In this document: piece by piece, positions 6,199 through 12,234 of the stretch
How the letters are laid out: the number at the start of each line of letters is the position of its first letter
How positions within the stretch are numbered: position 1 is the first letter of the stretch
Virus record (IMG/VR): IMGVR_UViG_3300048037_000103
Coordinates: 1-33,464 of that record
Reading direction: 5' to 3' (one strand)
Length of the DNA: 33,464 nt
From: a virus
Made by a program: the position numbers and the translations under genes
Notes under the pieces: generated by a model
Told to the model about the DNA's origin: nothing
Database searches by the model: none
What the model saw: only the letters and a program-made list of their open reading frames with translations

Positions 6199-6409
6199 TA
6201 GTTACTCTCCCTAAATAATTATATCGACCCCACCACTTCTTACCATTATCAGAATGTTCTGGTGTCATTACGATATCATAACCATCATCTTTTAAATCAA
6301 ATATAATAGCTGATAATCTTGTAGCTTGGTACTGTCGGATAGCTTCCCAACTTGTTATAGATTTATACTCTTTTAAGTGTGCTAACACTTGTGCTTTTTG
6401 CGACAACAT
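6188..6409 (-). CDS. Helix-turn-helix domain protein
   Basis: The product is 73 residues from the ATG at 6409, chosen over a frame extending upstream because GAGGAG lies 7 bases before it and the previous gene ends 4 bp away. The sequence SQKAQVLAHLKEYKSITSWEAIRQYQATRLSAIIFDLKDDGYDI fits the small helix-turn-helix domain often found in phage early regions (HTH_39-like). In it TSWEAIRQ and RLSAIIFDL are the helices of a winged fold. It probably binds DNA, possibly as a regulator of the recombination genes around it. It overlaps the next gene by 11 bp. Confidence 0.65.
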   Translation of the reverse strand: MLSQKAQVLAHLKEYKSITSWEAIRQYQATRLSAIIFDLKDDGYDIVMTPEHSDNGKKWWGRYNYLGRVTNGK

Positions 6410-6413
6410 ATGT

Positions 6414-7289
6414 CTACTCCTCAATAAGTTTGATTGTTTTGCGACCAGCTTTAGATACGTTGACAGTGAGTAGGTCACAATATAACTCTCTGTCATTGTC
6501 TGTCACATTAGATGTAAGAAACTTCTTAGCATCTGCATTTGTTTTTGCATCATAGTAAGTACGCTTGTACTCGTGTGCCATATGCATAAACTCATTGTCG
6601 TGTGACATATTTCTTTTAACTTTATCATCAATAGGTACTAAGTCTGATGATGGTTTCATTACTTCAAAGTTTGTTGGTGCTTGTCCAGCTCGTAAACAAT
6701 CCCAAAACTCTTCAATGTAAACCCATATTTTATCAAAATATTTTTGACTCCAACCTACTTTGACATACTCATACTTGCTGTTGCCAAAGATAACAGATAA
6801 GTAACAAGCATCTGTTCGTGTAAGAAACATATACAGTTGCATCTGACCCATATAATAATCAGATACCTTACTCATATTACTAAATGCATTTGTATGTTTA
6901 CATTCAATGACAGCACTTACTTGTTCATACTTTTCTGCTTCTGTTATTGGACCAAGATTATGTCTGTTGACTACTTCTTTGGGATAACGTGGTCGCATTA
7001 TCAAACCATCTGTATGTCCGTGTAGTTGTACACCATTTAATTTATGTCCGTGTGTATTATAAAGAGCTTGTTTTTCTAACTCTCTACCATTCCATAATTC
7101 CTCTGGTGTATGGTCACGAAACCACTCAAGATTAAATTCTTCTGTTGCAATGCCAAGCTGTACTGGCAGTACATCAGATAAATCTTCTCGTTCTTTTGCT
7201 CCAGTTTTTTCTAGGAACAACTCATACCAGTTGCCATTGAGTAGTCTGTTTACGTCAGACCCACCGATACTATATTTATTTTTAACCAT
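6414..7289 (-). CDS. YqaJ-type (lambda exonuclease family) PD-(D/E)XK exonuclease
   Basis: The product is 291 residues. It is expected to degrade the 5' strand of dsDNA ends and leave 3' ssDNA for annealing. The family layout is visible: N-terminal IGGSDVNRLL (residues 8-17), an acidic helix QLGIATEEF (E50/E51), HGHTDG (D94), the catalytic strand VIECKH (E129, K131) and the helix QMQLYMF (Q149, Q151). The C-terminal 100 residues are charged and helical. A strong GGAGG ribosome binding site precedes the ATG. Together with the downstream annealing and SSB-like proteins it makes a Red-like recombination set. Confidence 0.82.
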   Translation of the reverse strand: MVKNKYSIGGSDVNRLLNGNWYELFLEKTGAKEREDLSDVLPVQLGIATEEFNLEWFRDHTPEELWNGRELEKQALYNTHGHKLNGVQLHGHTDGLIMRPRYPKEVVNRHNLGPITEAEKYEQVSAVIECKHTNAFSNMSKVSDYYMGQMQLYMFLTRTDACYLSVIFGNSKYEYVKVGWSQKYFDKIWVYIEEFWDCLRAGQAPTNFEVMKPSSDLVPIDDKVKRNMSHDNEFMHMAHEYKRTYYDAKTNADAKKFLTSNVTDNDRELYCDLLTVNVSKAGRKTIKLIEE

Positions 7290-7322
7290 AACTACCTCCT
7301 CAAGTAATTGTTTAATATTATT

Positions 7323-7850
7323 TTACATTGTATTTAATTTATTTTCAAGCGTTTTTATTAAGCTTAATCGTGATTCTAACTTACGATAAATAGGATTATA
7401 TAGTTCTTCATACGTAGACCAGAACTTATTATACTTAGAATTATATTTAATCGTATAGTTTGCTAAGTCTGCTGGTAACTCTAACATAAGTAATGCCATA
7501 AGCTTTGCTTTTTTCTTGGCTGTTATCTCACCAACCTTTGCTTGAATACTGTAAAGAACTTCAAGCTGTTTCTCCAATTCTACTTTTGGATATGGTTCAA
7601 TAGATTTTTTTGCAATGATATATGCTTCTTCAAGTTTGCTTCTGTCTATTGAATCAATGTCATAGCCTGTTACTATGTAATCAAAACCATACTCACCACT
7701 TGATGCAATGCCATTACGCTTGAAGCCTTTATCAAATAGTGTGTGAAGTTTTTTTTCTAGTTCGCGTGTTGTAGTTTCTGGTGTCTTCCCACCCAAACGT
7801 AACGCCCACGATTCATCACGTCTTATTGCTGGTAATTTTTTTGATTCCAT
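7323..7850 (-). CDS. Hypothetical protein, 175 residues
   Basis: The start is placed at ATG 7850, where GGAG lies 6 bases upstream. A nine-codon extension to ATG 7877 has no such site. A consensus GAGGAGG further up (7909-7915) is followed in the same frame by ATA codons only. The protein begins MESKKLPAIRRDESWALRLG. It has a Thr/Glu/Lys helix (ETTTRELEKKLHTLF), a hydrophobic middle (MALLMLELPADLANYTI) and a helical C-terminus. No family is recognised. Its position just upstream of the exonuclease suggests a part in DNA metabolism, without direct evidence. Confidence 0.55.
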   Translation of the reverse strand: MESKKLPAIRRDESWALRLGGKTPETTTRELEKKLHTLFDKGFKRNGIASSGEYGFDYIVTGYDIDSIDRSKLEEAYIIAKKSIEPYPKVELEKQLEVLYSIQAKVGEITAKKKAKLMALLMLELPADLANYTIKYNSKYNKFWSTYEELYNPIYRKLESRLSLIKTLENKLNTM

Positions 7851-7930
7851 TCTTATCTCCAAAGTTCTTGCACACATATGATTATGTATGATACGTATTG
7901 TTATGTTACCTCCTCAGTAACTAATATTAT

Positions 7931-7961
7931 AAGGGTAGTACTCCTCCATTGTACTACCCTT
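7931..7961 (-). terminator. Strong hairpin terminator after the nuclease gene
   Basis: An 11-bp perfect stem, AAGGGTAGTAC (7931-7941) with GTACTACCCTT (7951-7961), encloses a 9-base loop. On the minus strand it begins right after the TAA of the nuclease gene and is followed by an AT-rich stretch rather than a pure T-run. On the plus strand TTATT follows. It most likely separates two blocks of the leftward unit. Confidence 0.7.
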
Positions 7962-8324
7962 TTATTCTAGTAATTCTATTCCAAGAAGTTTCTTAATTTT
8001 TTCGTTCTTTATATTGAAACATAAGTACGCTTCACTATTCTTTTCTTTTAATAGCATCATATCAACACCAGATTTTTTACCAAGATATGATGATATCAAA
8101 GCAAAACCTTTTGCTCTGTACTTTGATTCGCATATTAACTTAATTGTTTTATGATTTGCTTTAGCTTCTTCTGTATTGTCTGGCACCCATAACTCTATGT
8201 CATTGGGAAAATCTTTTAAGATACCACTTAATGGTTGTCGCCTTGCAGACCAACGCCATTCTTTGAATAAAGAAACCCACCAGTTTTCGTGATAGGTTCC
8301 TTTTCTTTTTTCCTTACTTGACAT
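7962..8324 (-). CDS. PD-(D/E)XK nuclease, possible Holliday-junction resolvase-like
   Basis: The product is 120 residues from ATG 8324, with GGAGG 9 bases upstream and an 11-bp overlap with the previous gene. A TTG three codons further up is less likely. The pattern is HENWWVSLFKEW (helix), SARRQPLSG, DFPNDIELWV (the acidic residue of motif II), IKLICESKYRAKGF (E-x-K), SSYLGKKSGVDMMLLK and a last strand. This matches the small phage endonucleases with the archaeal Hjc-like arrangement (RxPxSG, DI, ExK, GxxxxxxYL). A role in resolving branched DNA before packaging is plausible. Substrate is inferred. Confidence 0.6.
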   Translation of the reverse strand: MSSKEKRKGTYHENWWVSLFKEWRWSARRQPLSGILKDFPNDIELWVPDNTEEAKANHKTIKLICESKYRAKGFALISSYLGKKSGVDMMLLKEKNSEAYLCFNIKNEKIKKLLGIELLE

Positions 8325-8517
8325 TGTTAACAACCTCCATATTTATTATGTCGACCAGTAAATTCAATTTGATTTGAAACTCAATGTTTGATGGTGTTTT
8401 ATTTTTAGCTTCACCTTTGTTAGTTATAGCATCACAACCCCATAGACTTCCAATGTCTTTTATTAAGTTGTACTTTACCTTATCAACTATCTCAGTTGGT
8501 GTATGTTTTCTATACAT
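8314..8517 (-). CDS. Hypothetical protein, 67 residues
   Basis: The ATG overlaps the stop of the upstream gene (TAATG). It begins MYRKHTPTEIVDKVKYNLIK and contains WGCDAITNKGEAKNKTP and a Leu/Ile helix at the end (FQIKLNLLVDIINMEVV). No known family is recognised. It is coupled to the nuclease gene downstream. Confidence 0.55.
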   Translation of the reverse strand: MYRKHTPTEIVDKVKYNLIKDIGSLWGCDAITNKGEAKNKTPSNIEFQIKLNLLVDIINMEVVNNVK

Positions 8518-8798
8518 TATTTACCTCGCTTTACTTTCCATACTCGTTTTGAATTTTCTTTATAACTTCTTGTGATGGCTGTAAAAGATTCTATTTTTTT
8601 AATAGCTCTTGCTAATCTTTGAGCTTGATTAGTTAATAGTATTACGCTTTCACCTTCTTTCATTTCTCTGGCTAAGTCTATCCAACGAAATAAATTAACG
8701 TGCGAATCGCTCACAGGTACGTCCTGTTCTATTGATACATTCGCCCAACCATTTATAGAAACACGTCTTGTTTTATATGCAGTAGTATCATCACCCAT
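8517..8798 (-). CDS. Hypothetical protein, 93 residues
   Basis: The protein has a mixed polar N-terminus (MGDDTTAYKTRRVSINGWAN). A segment WIDLAREMKEGESVILLTNQ follows, then a basic helical end (AQRLARAIKKIESFTAITRS, then RVWKVKRGK). The last part has the look of small phage proteins with an x-R-V-W-K/R end strand, which suggests a compact nucleic-acid-associated domain. No firm family is recognised. It overlaps both neighbours. Confidence 0.55.
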   Translation of the reverse strand: MGDDTTAYKTRRVSINGWANVSIEQDVPVSDSHVNLFRWIDLAREMKEGESVILLTNQAQRLARAIKKIESFTAITRSYKENSKRVWKVKRGK

Positions 8799-8979
8799 TG
8801 TCTGTTCCCCAATTTGGATTTTGCATATACTCTATTATTAAATCTCTGGCTGTCCAGCAATCAAGTTCAAAGTCATCTTCAAGAAAAGGTCTTACTTGTA
8901 GTACATTGTACTCACCTTTGTCTCTGAACCTTCTGATATAGTCAAAGATATCTTTCTTACATTCGTCATCAATAATCAT
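8791..8979 (-). CDS. Small acidic hypothetical protein, 62 residues
   Basis: The protein is acidic and starts MIIDDECKKDIFDYIRRFRD. The middle is VRPFLEDDFELDCW and it ends PNWGTDNG. Two cysteines are present without a motif. It overlaps the upstream ArdC-like gene by 4 bp (ATGA) and the next by 8 bp, so it is part of the same message. The function is unknown. Confidence 0.55.
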   Translation of the reverse strand: MIIDDECKKDIFDYIRRFRDKGEYNVLQVRPFLEDDFELDCWTARDLIIEYMQNPNWGTDNG

Positions 8980-9920
8980 ACTGCCCTCCTATAATTGACG
9001 TTTGATGTGTGATGTTGATAGTCTTCATACAATATGTTTGCTGAATATACAGCAGTCTCTTGTACTGGTACACTTTGCATAAGATAATCAACGGCTTTTT
9101 GTGCATCTGAACTTGCACTCCATAATACACTAGGCTTTTCTTTTAGTATCTTTATCCAAGATTTAAGATAGCTTAGTGTATCTGATTGACGTTCACTATA
9201 TATACCAAACTTTGCACATAGGAATGAAGCACCAAGCTCTGCAACTAATTCTTCTCTGGCATACACATCTTCATTACGAATCTTTTGTGTGATACCATCT
9301 CTGTCTAGCCTGTGCTTTGCTCCTGTTGCGTGTATATATTCGTGGAACATTGTACTGTAGTAACCATTGGTTGACTTGAACCATTTGGTTTCTGGTAAAT
9401 GAACAGCGTCTTCACTGATTCTATAGTATGCTCTGCGTGTATCGCTGTGTTTAGTTTTAATATCACAGCTCTTTAAGAAAGCATCTATGTCTTGGTTAGC
9501 TGTAAACTGAAGCTCAACCTCTGGCTTGTCTATATATTTCTCTGGCAAGTTTTCTACTTGGTCCTTGTTCCATACTGGATAGGCTGAGAAACCACCAGCA
9601 TATTTATCTCCAGTCTCTTCATCAGTCTTTATGTATGGACGGATAGCAAACTGTAGCCCAGCCTTACTACCTTTCTTAAGTTTACCACCTACACTATTCC
9701 ATTGTTTGATTGTCGCCCAATCATTACTGGAATAGTTATACATCTGTGATGCAAACCACAACCACATTGCATTGCCACCACTAAACTCTATGTTACTTAC
9801 AACATTTCTTGGTGGCGTAACTGCTCCGTGCCAGGGGGCTTCCCACCCACTGGCACTCGCAACACCTGATTCTAGATTCTTGATTATCTCCTCGACAATC
9901 TGTTGTTGTTTACTTGGCAT
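8976..9920 (-). CDS. ArdC-like antirestriction protein with zincin metallopeptidase domain
   Basis: The product is 314 residues in two parts. Residues about 5-125 match the N-terminal ssDNA-binding domain of ArdC proteins (QIVEEIIKNLESG, APWHGAVTPPRNVVSNIEFSGGNAMWL, YAGGFSAYPVWNKDQ). Residues about 155-300 are the peptidase part, with HEYIH (H193, E194, H197) as zinc site and EELVAELGASF (about 223-233) supplying a likely third ligand. ArdC proteins protect incoming DNA from host restriction. This suggests early expression and a host with restriction systems. It overlaps its neighbours at both ends. Confidence 0.8.
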   Translation of the reverse strand: MPSKQQQIVEEIIKNLESGVASASGWEAPWHGAVTPPRNVVSNIEFSGGNAMWLWFASQMYNYSSNDWATIKQWNSVGGKLKKGSKAGLQFAIRPYIKTDEETGDKYAGGFSAYPVWNKDQVENLPEKYIDKPEVELQFTANQDIDAFLKSCDIKTKHSDTRRAYYRISEDAVHLPETKWFKSTNGYYSTMFHEYIHATGAKHRLDRDGITQKIRNEDVYAREELVAELGASFLCAKFGIYSERQSDTLSYLKSWIKILKEKPSVLWSASSDAQKAVDYLMQSVPVQETAVYSANILYEDYQHHTSNVNYRRAV

Positions 9921-10215
9921 ATCTTTTCCCCCATTTCTTGTTTGATTTGACCAAAGCTTTACGTATTATTTCAGTGAAGTCTGCGATAGGAACTAACTCA
10001 AAGTCTTTGCTTACATCTTTAACTGAAAAGATTGGAAGCTTTCTATCATCATCTTTACTTGTATGAAGAAAGGTAGAGATAGTTAGCTCGTGGTCGTAAC
10101 TACTATTTGGTTCTCTACATTTAAACCTTATACTAATTACGTCGTCTGTTGGACTAACAACTATTGATATTGATGTTGGATTGAAAACATTTACACTTGT
10201 TTCTATGCGTTGCAT
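9910..10215 (-). CDS. Hypothetical protein, 101 residues
   Basis: The start is placed at ATG 10215 because GAGGAGG lies 5 bases before it. An in-frame start seven codons upstream lacks support. The protein is beta-rich (SVNVFNPTSISIVVSPTDDV, IRFKCREPNSSYDHELTIS) with a basic C-terminus (VKSNKKWGKRYAK). No family is recognised. It is the first gene after the hairpin at 10253-10281 and overlaps the ArdC-like gene by 11 bp, so the two may act together. Confidence 0.55.
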   Translation of the reverse strand: MQRIETSVNVFNPTSISIVVSPTDDVISIRFKCREPNSSYDHELTISTFLHTSKDDDRKLPIFSVKDVSKDFELVPIADFTEIIRKALVKSNKKWGKRYAK

Positions 10216-10252
10216 TTGTACCTCCTCGTACTGCAATTAAAATTAAATTAAG

Positions 10253-10281
10253 TGGGGGATAACACCCTACCTTATCCCCCA
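10253..10281 (-). terminator. Rho-independent terminator, leftward
   Basis: TGGGGGATAA (10253-10262) and TTATCCCCCA (10272-10281) form a perfect 10-bp stem with a 9-base loop. On the minus strand it is followed by CTTAATTTAATTTTAATT, T-rich as expected for an intrinsic terminator. It ends the block of small genes 10350-11135. Confidence 0.75.
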
Positions 10282-10349
10282 ACTACTAGATGTAATATTC
10301 ATTAGCGACTTAAATCACCCAATTTTTGACCTTTCCTAGTTGTTAATGT

Positions 10350-10550
10350 TTATATGTGAGGTGGGTCGTCATCATAGACTTCCCCAAAGTCTTCCCACTC
10401 TTGTTCCCAAGAGGGCTGACTATCTCCTTCGACTGTAGGGTCGCAGTCAAAACAGACATCAGGATTTTGAGAAGACATTTCGTCTGGCTTACACCAAGCT
10501 TTACATTCTGTGCATTGGTAACCAGTATTTGATTTATAAGTAGGACTCAT
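10350..10550 (-). CDS. Small acidic zinc-ribbon-like protein
   Basis: The product is 66 residues. Cysteines at 13, 16, 20, 33 and 36 include two CxxC pairs (CTEC, CFDC), the usual zinc-ribbon pattern. The C-terminal half is very acidic and Trp-rich (SWEQEWEDFGEVYDDDPPHI). Small zinc-ribbon proteins with acidic tails often bind nucleic acid or RNA polymerase, but none is known to me that matches this. It overlaps its upstream neighbour by 4 bp. The 68 bases between its stop and the terminator hold no visible gene. Confidence 0.6.
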   Translation of the reverse strand: MSPTYKSNTGYQCTECKAWCKPDEMSSQNPDVCFDCDPTVEGDSQPSWEQEWEDFGEVYDDDPPHI

Positions 10551-10765
10551 TCTTTGACCTCCCTATTTCTAAACTTATTAAGAACAGACACAGCTAAGTC
10601 ACGGTCTGTAAAGATTATAAACTTTTCACCACCTAACTCATACATAGAATCTGCATTGTGATATTGAATATACTTACTGACTGGCACGTGTTCTAAGTGT
10701 GGGTCATTAGGGTCATCTGTAAATAACAGATAGAACTTGTCGGTTTCGATATTGATATTGTACAT
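10547..10765 (-). CDS. Hypothetical protein, 72 residues
   Basis: The ATG at 10765 has GAGGAG 5 bases upstream. The protein is mixed alpha/beta (MYNINIETDKFYLLFTDDP, EKFIIFTDRDLAVSVLNKFR). No family is recognised. The stop overlaps the start of the zinc-ribbon gene. It lies 14 bp after the small membrane-protein gene. Confidence 0.55.
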   Translation of the reverse strand: MYNINIETDKFYLLFTDDPNDPHLEHVPVSKYIQYHNADSMYELGGEKFIIFTDRDLAVSVLNKFRNREVKE

Positions 10766-10779
10766 ATTAACTCCTCAGT

Positions 10780-10911
10780 TTAGTACATTGGTACATCAAA
10801 GTAGATGTATAATAATGTTATAATAAAATATAGAATTACACAAAGCATTAATAGTTTCAATGCTTCGATTGCGTAGAGTTTTATCTCTTCAATAATTTTA
10901 TCTATCTTCAT
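10780..10911 (-). CDS. Small single-pass membrane protein, 43 residues
   Basis: An ATG at 10911 opens a 43-residue frame ending at the TAA 10780-10782. The N-terminus MKIDKIIEEIKLYAIEALKL is amphipathic. It is followed by a membrane helix (LMLCVILYFIITLLYIYF). Only a weak AGAGA ribosome binding site precedes it, but the ATG lies within the end of the preceding small gene (14-bp overlap), so coupled translation is likely. The function is unknown. Early membrane peptides in phages often alter host membrane processes. Confidence 0.5.
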   Translation of the reverse strand: MKIDKIIEEIKLYAIEALKLLMLCVILYFIITLLYIYFDVPMY

Positions 10912-11008
10912 TGGTTCTCTTTCTATTAACGTTACGTTGCTTTTTATTTTCTACTTTCTTGCCATACTTTCTCATATGACCACGCTGTGATGTGATTCTT
11001 TTACCCAT
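10898..11008 (-). CDS. Small very basic protein, 36 residues
   Basis: An ATG at 11008, with GGAG 7 bases upstream, opens a 36-residue frame. It begins MGKRITSQRGHMRKYGKKVE and continues with an equally Lys/Arg-rich end. It overlaps the preceding frame by 11 bp and the following one by 14 bp. The composition suggests nucleic-acid binding. It is short, so it could be spurious, but the ribosome binding site and overlaps support it. Confidence 0.45.
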   Translation of the reverse strand: MGKRITSQRGHMRKYGKKVENKKQRNVNRKRTNEDR

Positions 11009-11135
11009 AAGTAATCTCCATTAAACTTTTTTTTGATATCATATTCAATACATATTTGTGTGCGTACCCACGCCTATGCCCTTTTCCTCTGAGCCAAACA
11101 AGCAAACCAAACCAACGACGAACTGGCGTTTGCAT
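11001..11135 (-). CDS. Small basic protein, 44 residues
   Basis: An ATG at 11135, with AGG nearby, opens a 44-residue frame. It begins MQTPVRRWFGLLVWLRGKGH, continues RRGYAHKYVLNMI and ends MEITYG. The first part is an amphipathic, basic, Trp-containing segment. It would be the first gene of the block after the terminator at 11183-11218 and overlaps the next frame by 11 bp. Evidence is the open frame, the tight overlap and the lack of another gene here. Confidence 0.4.
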   Translation of the reverse strand: MQTPVRRWFGLLVWLRGKGHRRGYAHKYVLNMISKKSLMEITYG

Positions 11136-11182
11136 GGCAAACCTAATAAGCTAGAGCTTTAGCTCCAATGGAAACACTCTTT

Positions 11183-11218
11183 AAAAAAAAGGAAGGAGGT
11201 GAAGAACACCCCCTACCT
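11183..11218 (-). terminator. Rho-independent terminator after the first leftward gene
   Basis: On the minus strand AGGTAGGGGGTG and CACCTCCTTCCT form a 12-bp stem (one mismatch, one G-T) with loop TTCTT, directly followed by a run of T (11190-11183 read leftward). It sits 10 bases after the stop of the 182-residue gene. It is the best intrinsic terminator in the window. Confidence 0.85.
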
Positions 11219-11227
11219 TTCGGTTAG

Positions 11228-11776
11228 TTACTTCTTTATGGCGAAAGAAGATACGTTGTCGAACTGACTCTGGTCTAGCACCTTGTTTCCATCTTTGGCG
11301 TCGTTATAAGCCTTGATAGCACCATCATAGTCAAAGTCACTCCATTGCACCCCATATGCAAGGAAGAACACTTCGTACCAGAAGGCTCTCTTTGCTACAG
11401 AAGCTGACCACTCACCTTTCGCAATTTGGTAGAATGAAAGTGTAGGTTCTGTTGGTGGGATTTTGCCAACGTCAACAATACCCTCGTCAGACATATAACG
11501 TTGTAACATTCTAGCTTTAACGTCAAGGTTACTCTTTGCTCTAGCTACTGTGTTTTCTGCTTTAACACAGTTTGCACCAGCATCAAACACAACACCAATC
11601 TTGTAGTATGGATTTGCTACTGGAGTAGCGTCACCATTTGGGTCGTCAAGAAGTTTCATATTAGGATTGTTCTGTAACTCCCCATCAACCATAAAAGATG
11701 TGATTTGTGTATCATTGTAACACGTATCAACCCATAGTTGAGCTAGTTTAGATGTTTCATTTAATTTATCAGTCAT
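11228..11776 (-). CDS. First leftward gene: hypothetical protein, 182 residues
   Basis: The start is at ATG 11776, where GGAGG lies 5 bases before it. An upstream in-frame extension is not supported. The protein is mildly acidic: KLNETSKLAQLWVDTCYNDT, DDPNGDATPVANPYYKIGVV, a Lys/Arg helix and an aromatic patch (AFWYEVFFLAYGVQWSDFDY). No family is recognised. It is the first gene leftward of the control region and is followed at once by a strong terminator, so it may be made in large amount as a separate early message. A role in host take-over or DNA protection is possible but not shown. Confidence 0.65.
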   Translation of the reverse strand: MTDKLNETSKLAQLWVDTCYNDTQITSFMVDGELQNNPNMKLLDDPNGDATPVANPYYKIGVVFDAGANCVKAENTVARAKSNLDVKARMLQRYMSDEGIVDVGKIPPTEPTLSFYQIAKGEWSASVAKRAFWYEVFFLAYGVQWSDFDYDGAIKAYNDAKDGNKVLDQSQFDNVSSFAIKK

Positions 11777-11824
11777 AATGACCTCCATTTTTAAAGTTAA
11801 GTTAAACCCAACAACAACCATCTG

Positions 11825-11971
11825 TTCTTGGATACAAGTCTTTCCGTGATATCAGGTCAAGGATTCGAAGAACGACTACGTCGTGTAGTGAGCCAGATGT
11901 AGAGAGATAACATATGCTACCACGAGCGAACGGAGTCCTTGAACGATATGCGAGGATTCCATATCCAAGAA
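11825..11971. other. Structured element A: nested inverted repeats, no convincing gene
   Basis: Outer arms TTCTTGGATA (11825-11834) and TATCCAAGAA (11962-11971) match perfectly. Inside them TCAAGGATTC (11857-11866) pairs with GAGTCCTTGA (11933-11942), with one T-G pair. Within that, ACGAC (11872-11876) pairs with GTCGT (11880-11884) across a 3-base loop. The element is visibly richer in G+C than the genome. An overlapping rightward frame (ATG 11914) looks incidental. It could be a structured RNA, an origin or a protein-binding DNA array. Confidence 0.5.
11832..11860 (-). promoter_or_regulatory. Candidate leftward promoter
   Basis: On the minus strand TTGACC (11860-11855) and TTGTAT (11837-11832) are separated by 17 bases. 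The -35 is near consensus but the -10 is poor (3 of 6). It would give a leader of about 50 bases before the 182-residue gene, which has a strong ribosome binding site. The -35 hexamer is identical to that of the rightward promoter at 12206. Confidence 0.3.
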
Positions 11972-12011
11972 GAGATGTTTCCCTACTCTCAGATATACAA
12001 TCACTATTCAA

Positions 12012-12138
12012 TTCCACATACAGATGTTCTTCTAGGCTTTCTCTGAGCTATGCTCAGCGAAGAAACCTTCTGTCAAGGGAACAAACGGAGGCTCTTGGGT
12101 ATGGTGTGGAGGGAGTTTTTCCCTTGATAGATGTGGAA
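12012..12138. other. Structured element B: second set of nested inverted repeats
   Basis: Outer arms TTCCACAT (12012-12019) and ATGTGGAA (12131-12138) match perfectly. Inside are the hairpin CTGAGC-TAT-GCTCAG (12043-12057), extendable by TTTCT and AGAAA, and a second stem TCAAGGGAA (12073-12081) with TTCCCTTGA (12119-12127), extendable by AAAC and GTTT. Flanking ATACAGAT (12018-12025) and ATCTGTAT (12143-12150) are also complementary. The TCAAGG/CCTTGA inner stem is shared with element A, so the two may be related copies. Confidence 0.5.
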
Positions 12139-12160
12139 GGTTATCTGTATATATTAACTA

Positions 12161-12187
12161 ACTAATCATAGCTTACTCTTGATTAGT
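12161..12187. repeat. Perfect 8-bp inverted repeat, operator candidate
   Basis: ACTAATCA (12161-12168) and TGATTAGT (12180-12187) are separated by 11 bases. The dyad axis is about one helical turn wide per half-site and ends 18 bases before the -35 box of the rightward promoter. It could be an operator for one of the small DNA-binding proteins encoded leftward. It could also be a weak hairpin. Confidence 0.45.
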
Positions 12188-12205
12188 CATTACATCATAA
12201 AGTTC

Positions 12206-12234
12206 TTGACCGATAGAAACTACAGCCATATATT
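12206..12234 (+). promoter_or_regulatory. Near-consensus sigma70-type promoter for the packaging/late unit
   Basis: TTGACC (12206-12211) and TATATT (12229-12234) are separated by exactly 17 bases, and each matches consensus at 5 of 6 positions. Transcription would begin near 12240-12243, at or just before the ATG of the small terminase gene (12243), which has no Shine-Dalgarno sequence. This suggests a leaderless or near-leaderless message made by host RNA polymerase. Confidence 0.65.

Noticed and set aside
11802-12017. Leftward open frame of 71 codons upstream of the first early gene
   Set aside because: It overlaps structured element A, has no ribosome binding site and ends inside the leader of the next gene.
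11822-12150. tRNA or tmRNA gene
   Set aside because: Sequences like GGATTCGAA hint at a T-loop, but no 7-bp acceptor stem with matching D, anticodon and T arms can be assembled on either strand.
11822-12150. Group I intron
   Set aside because: The paired arms suggest a ribozyme, but I see no P/Q/R/S core-like segments and no interrupted gene around it.
11914-12165. Rightward open frame of 83 codons in the control region
   Set aside because: It runs through both sets of inverted repeats, has only a weak AGAGAG upstream, resembles no family, and its composition differs from the real genes. I treat it as incidental.
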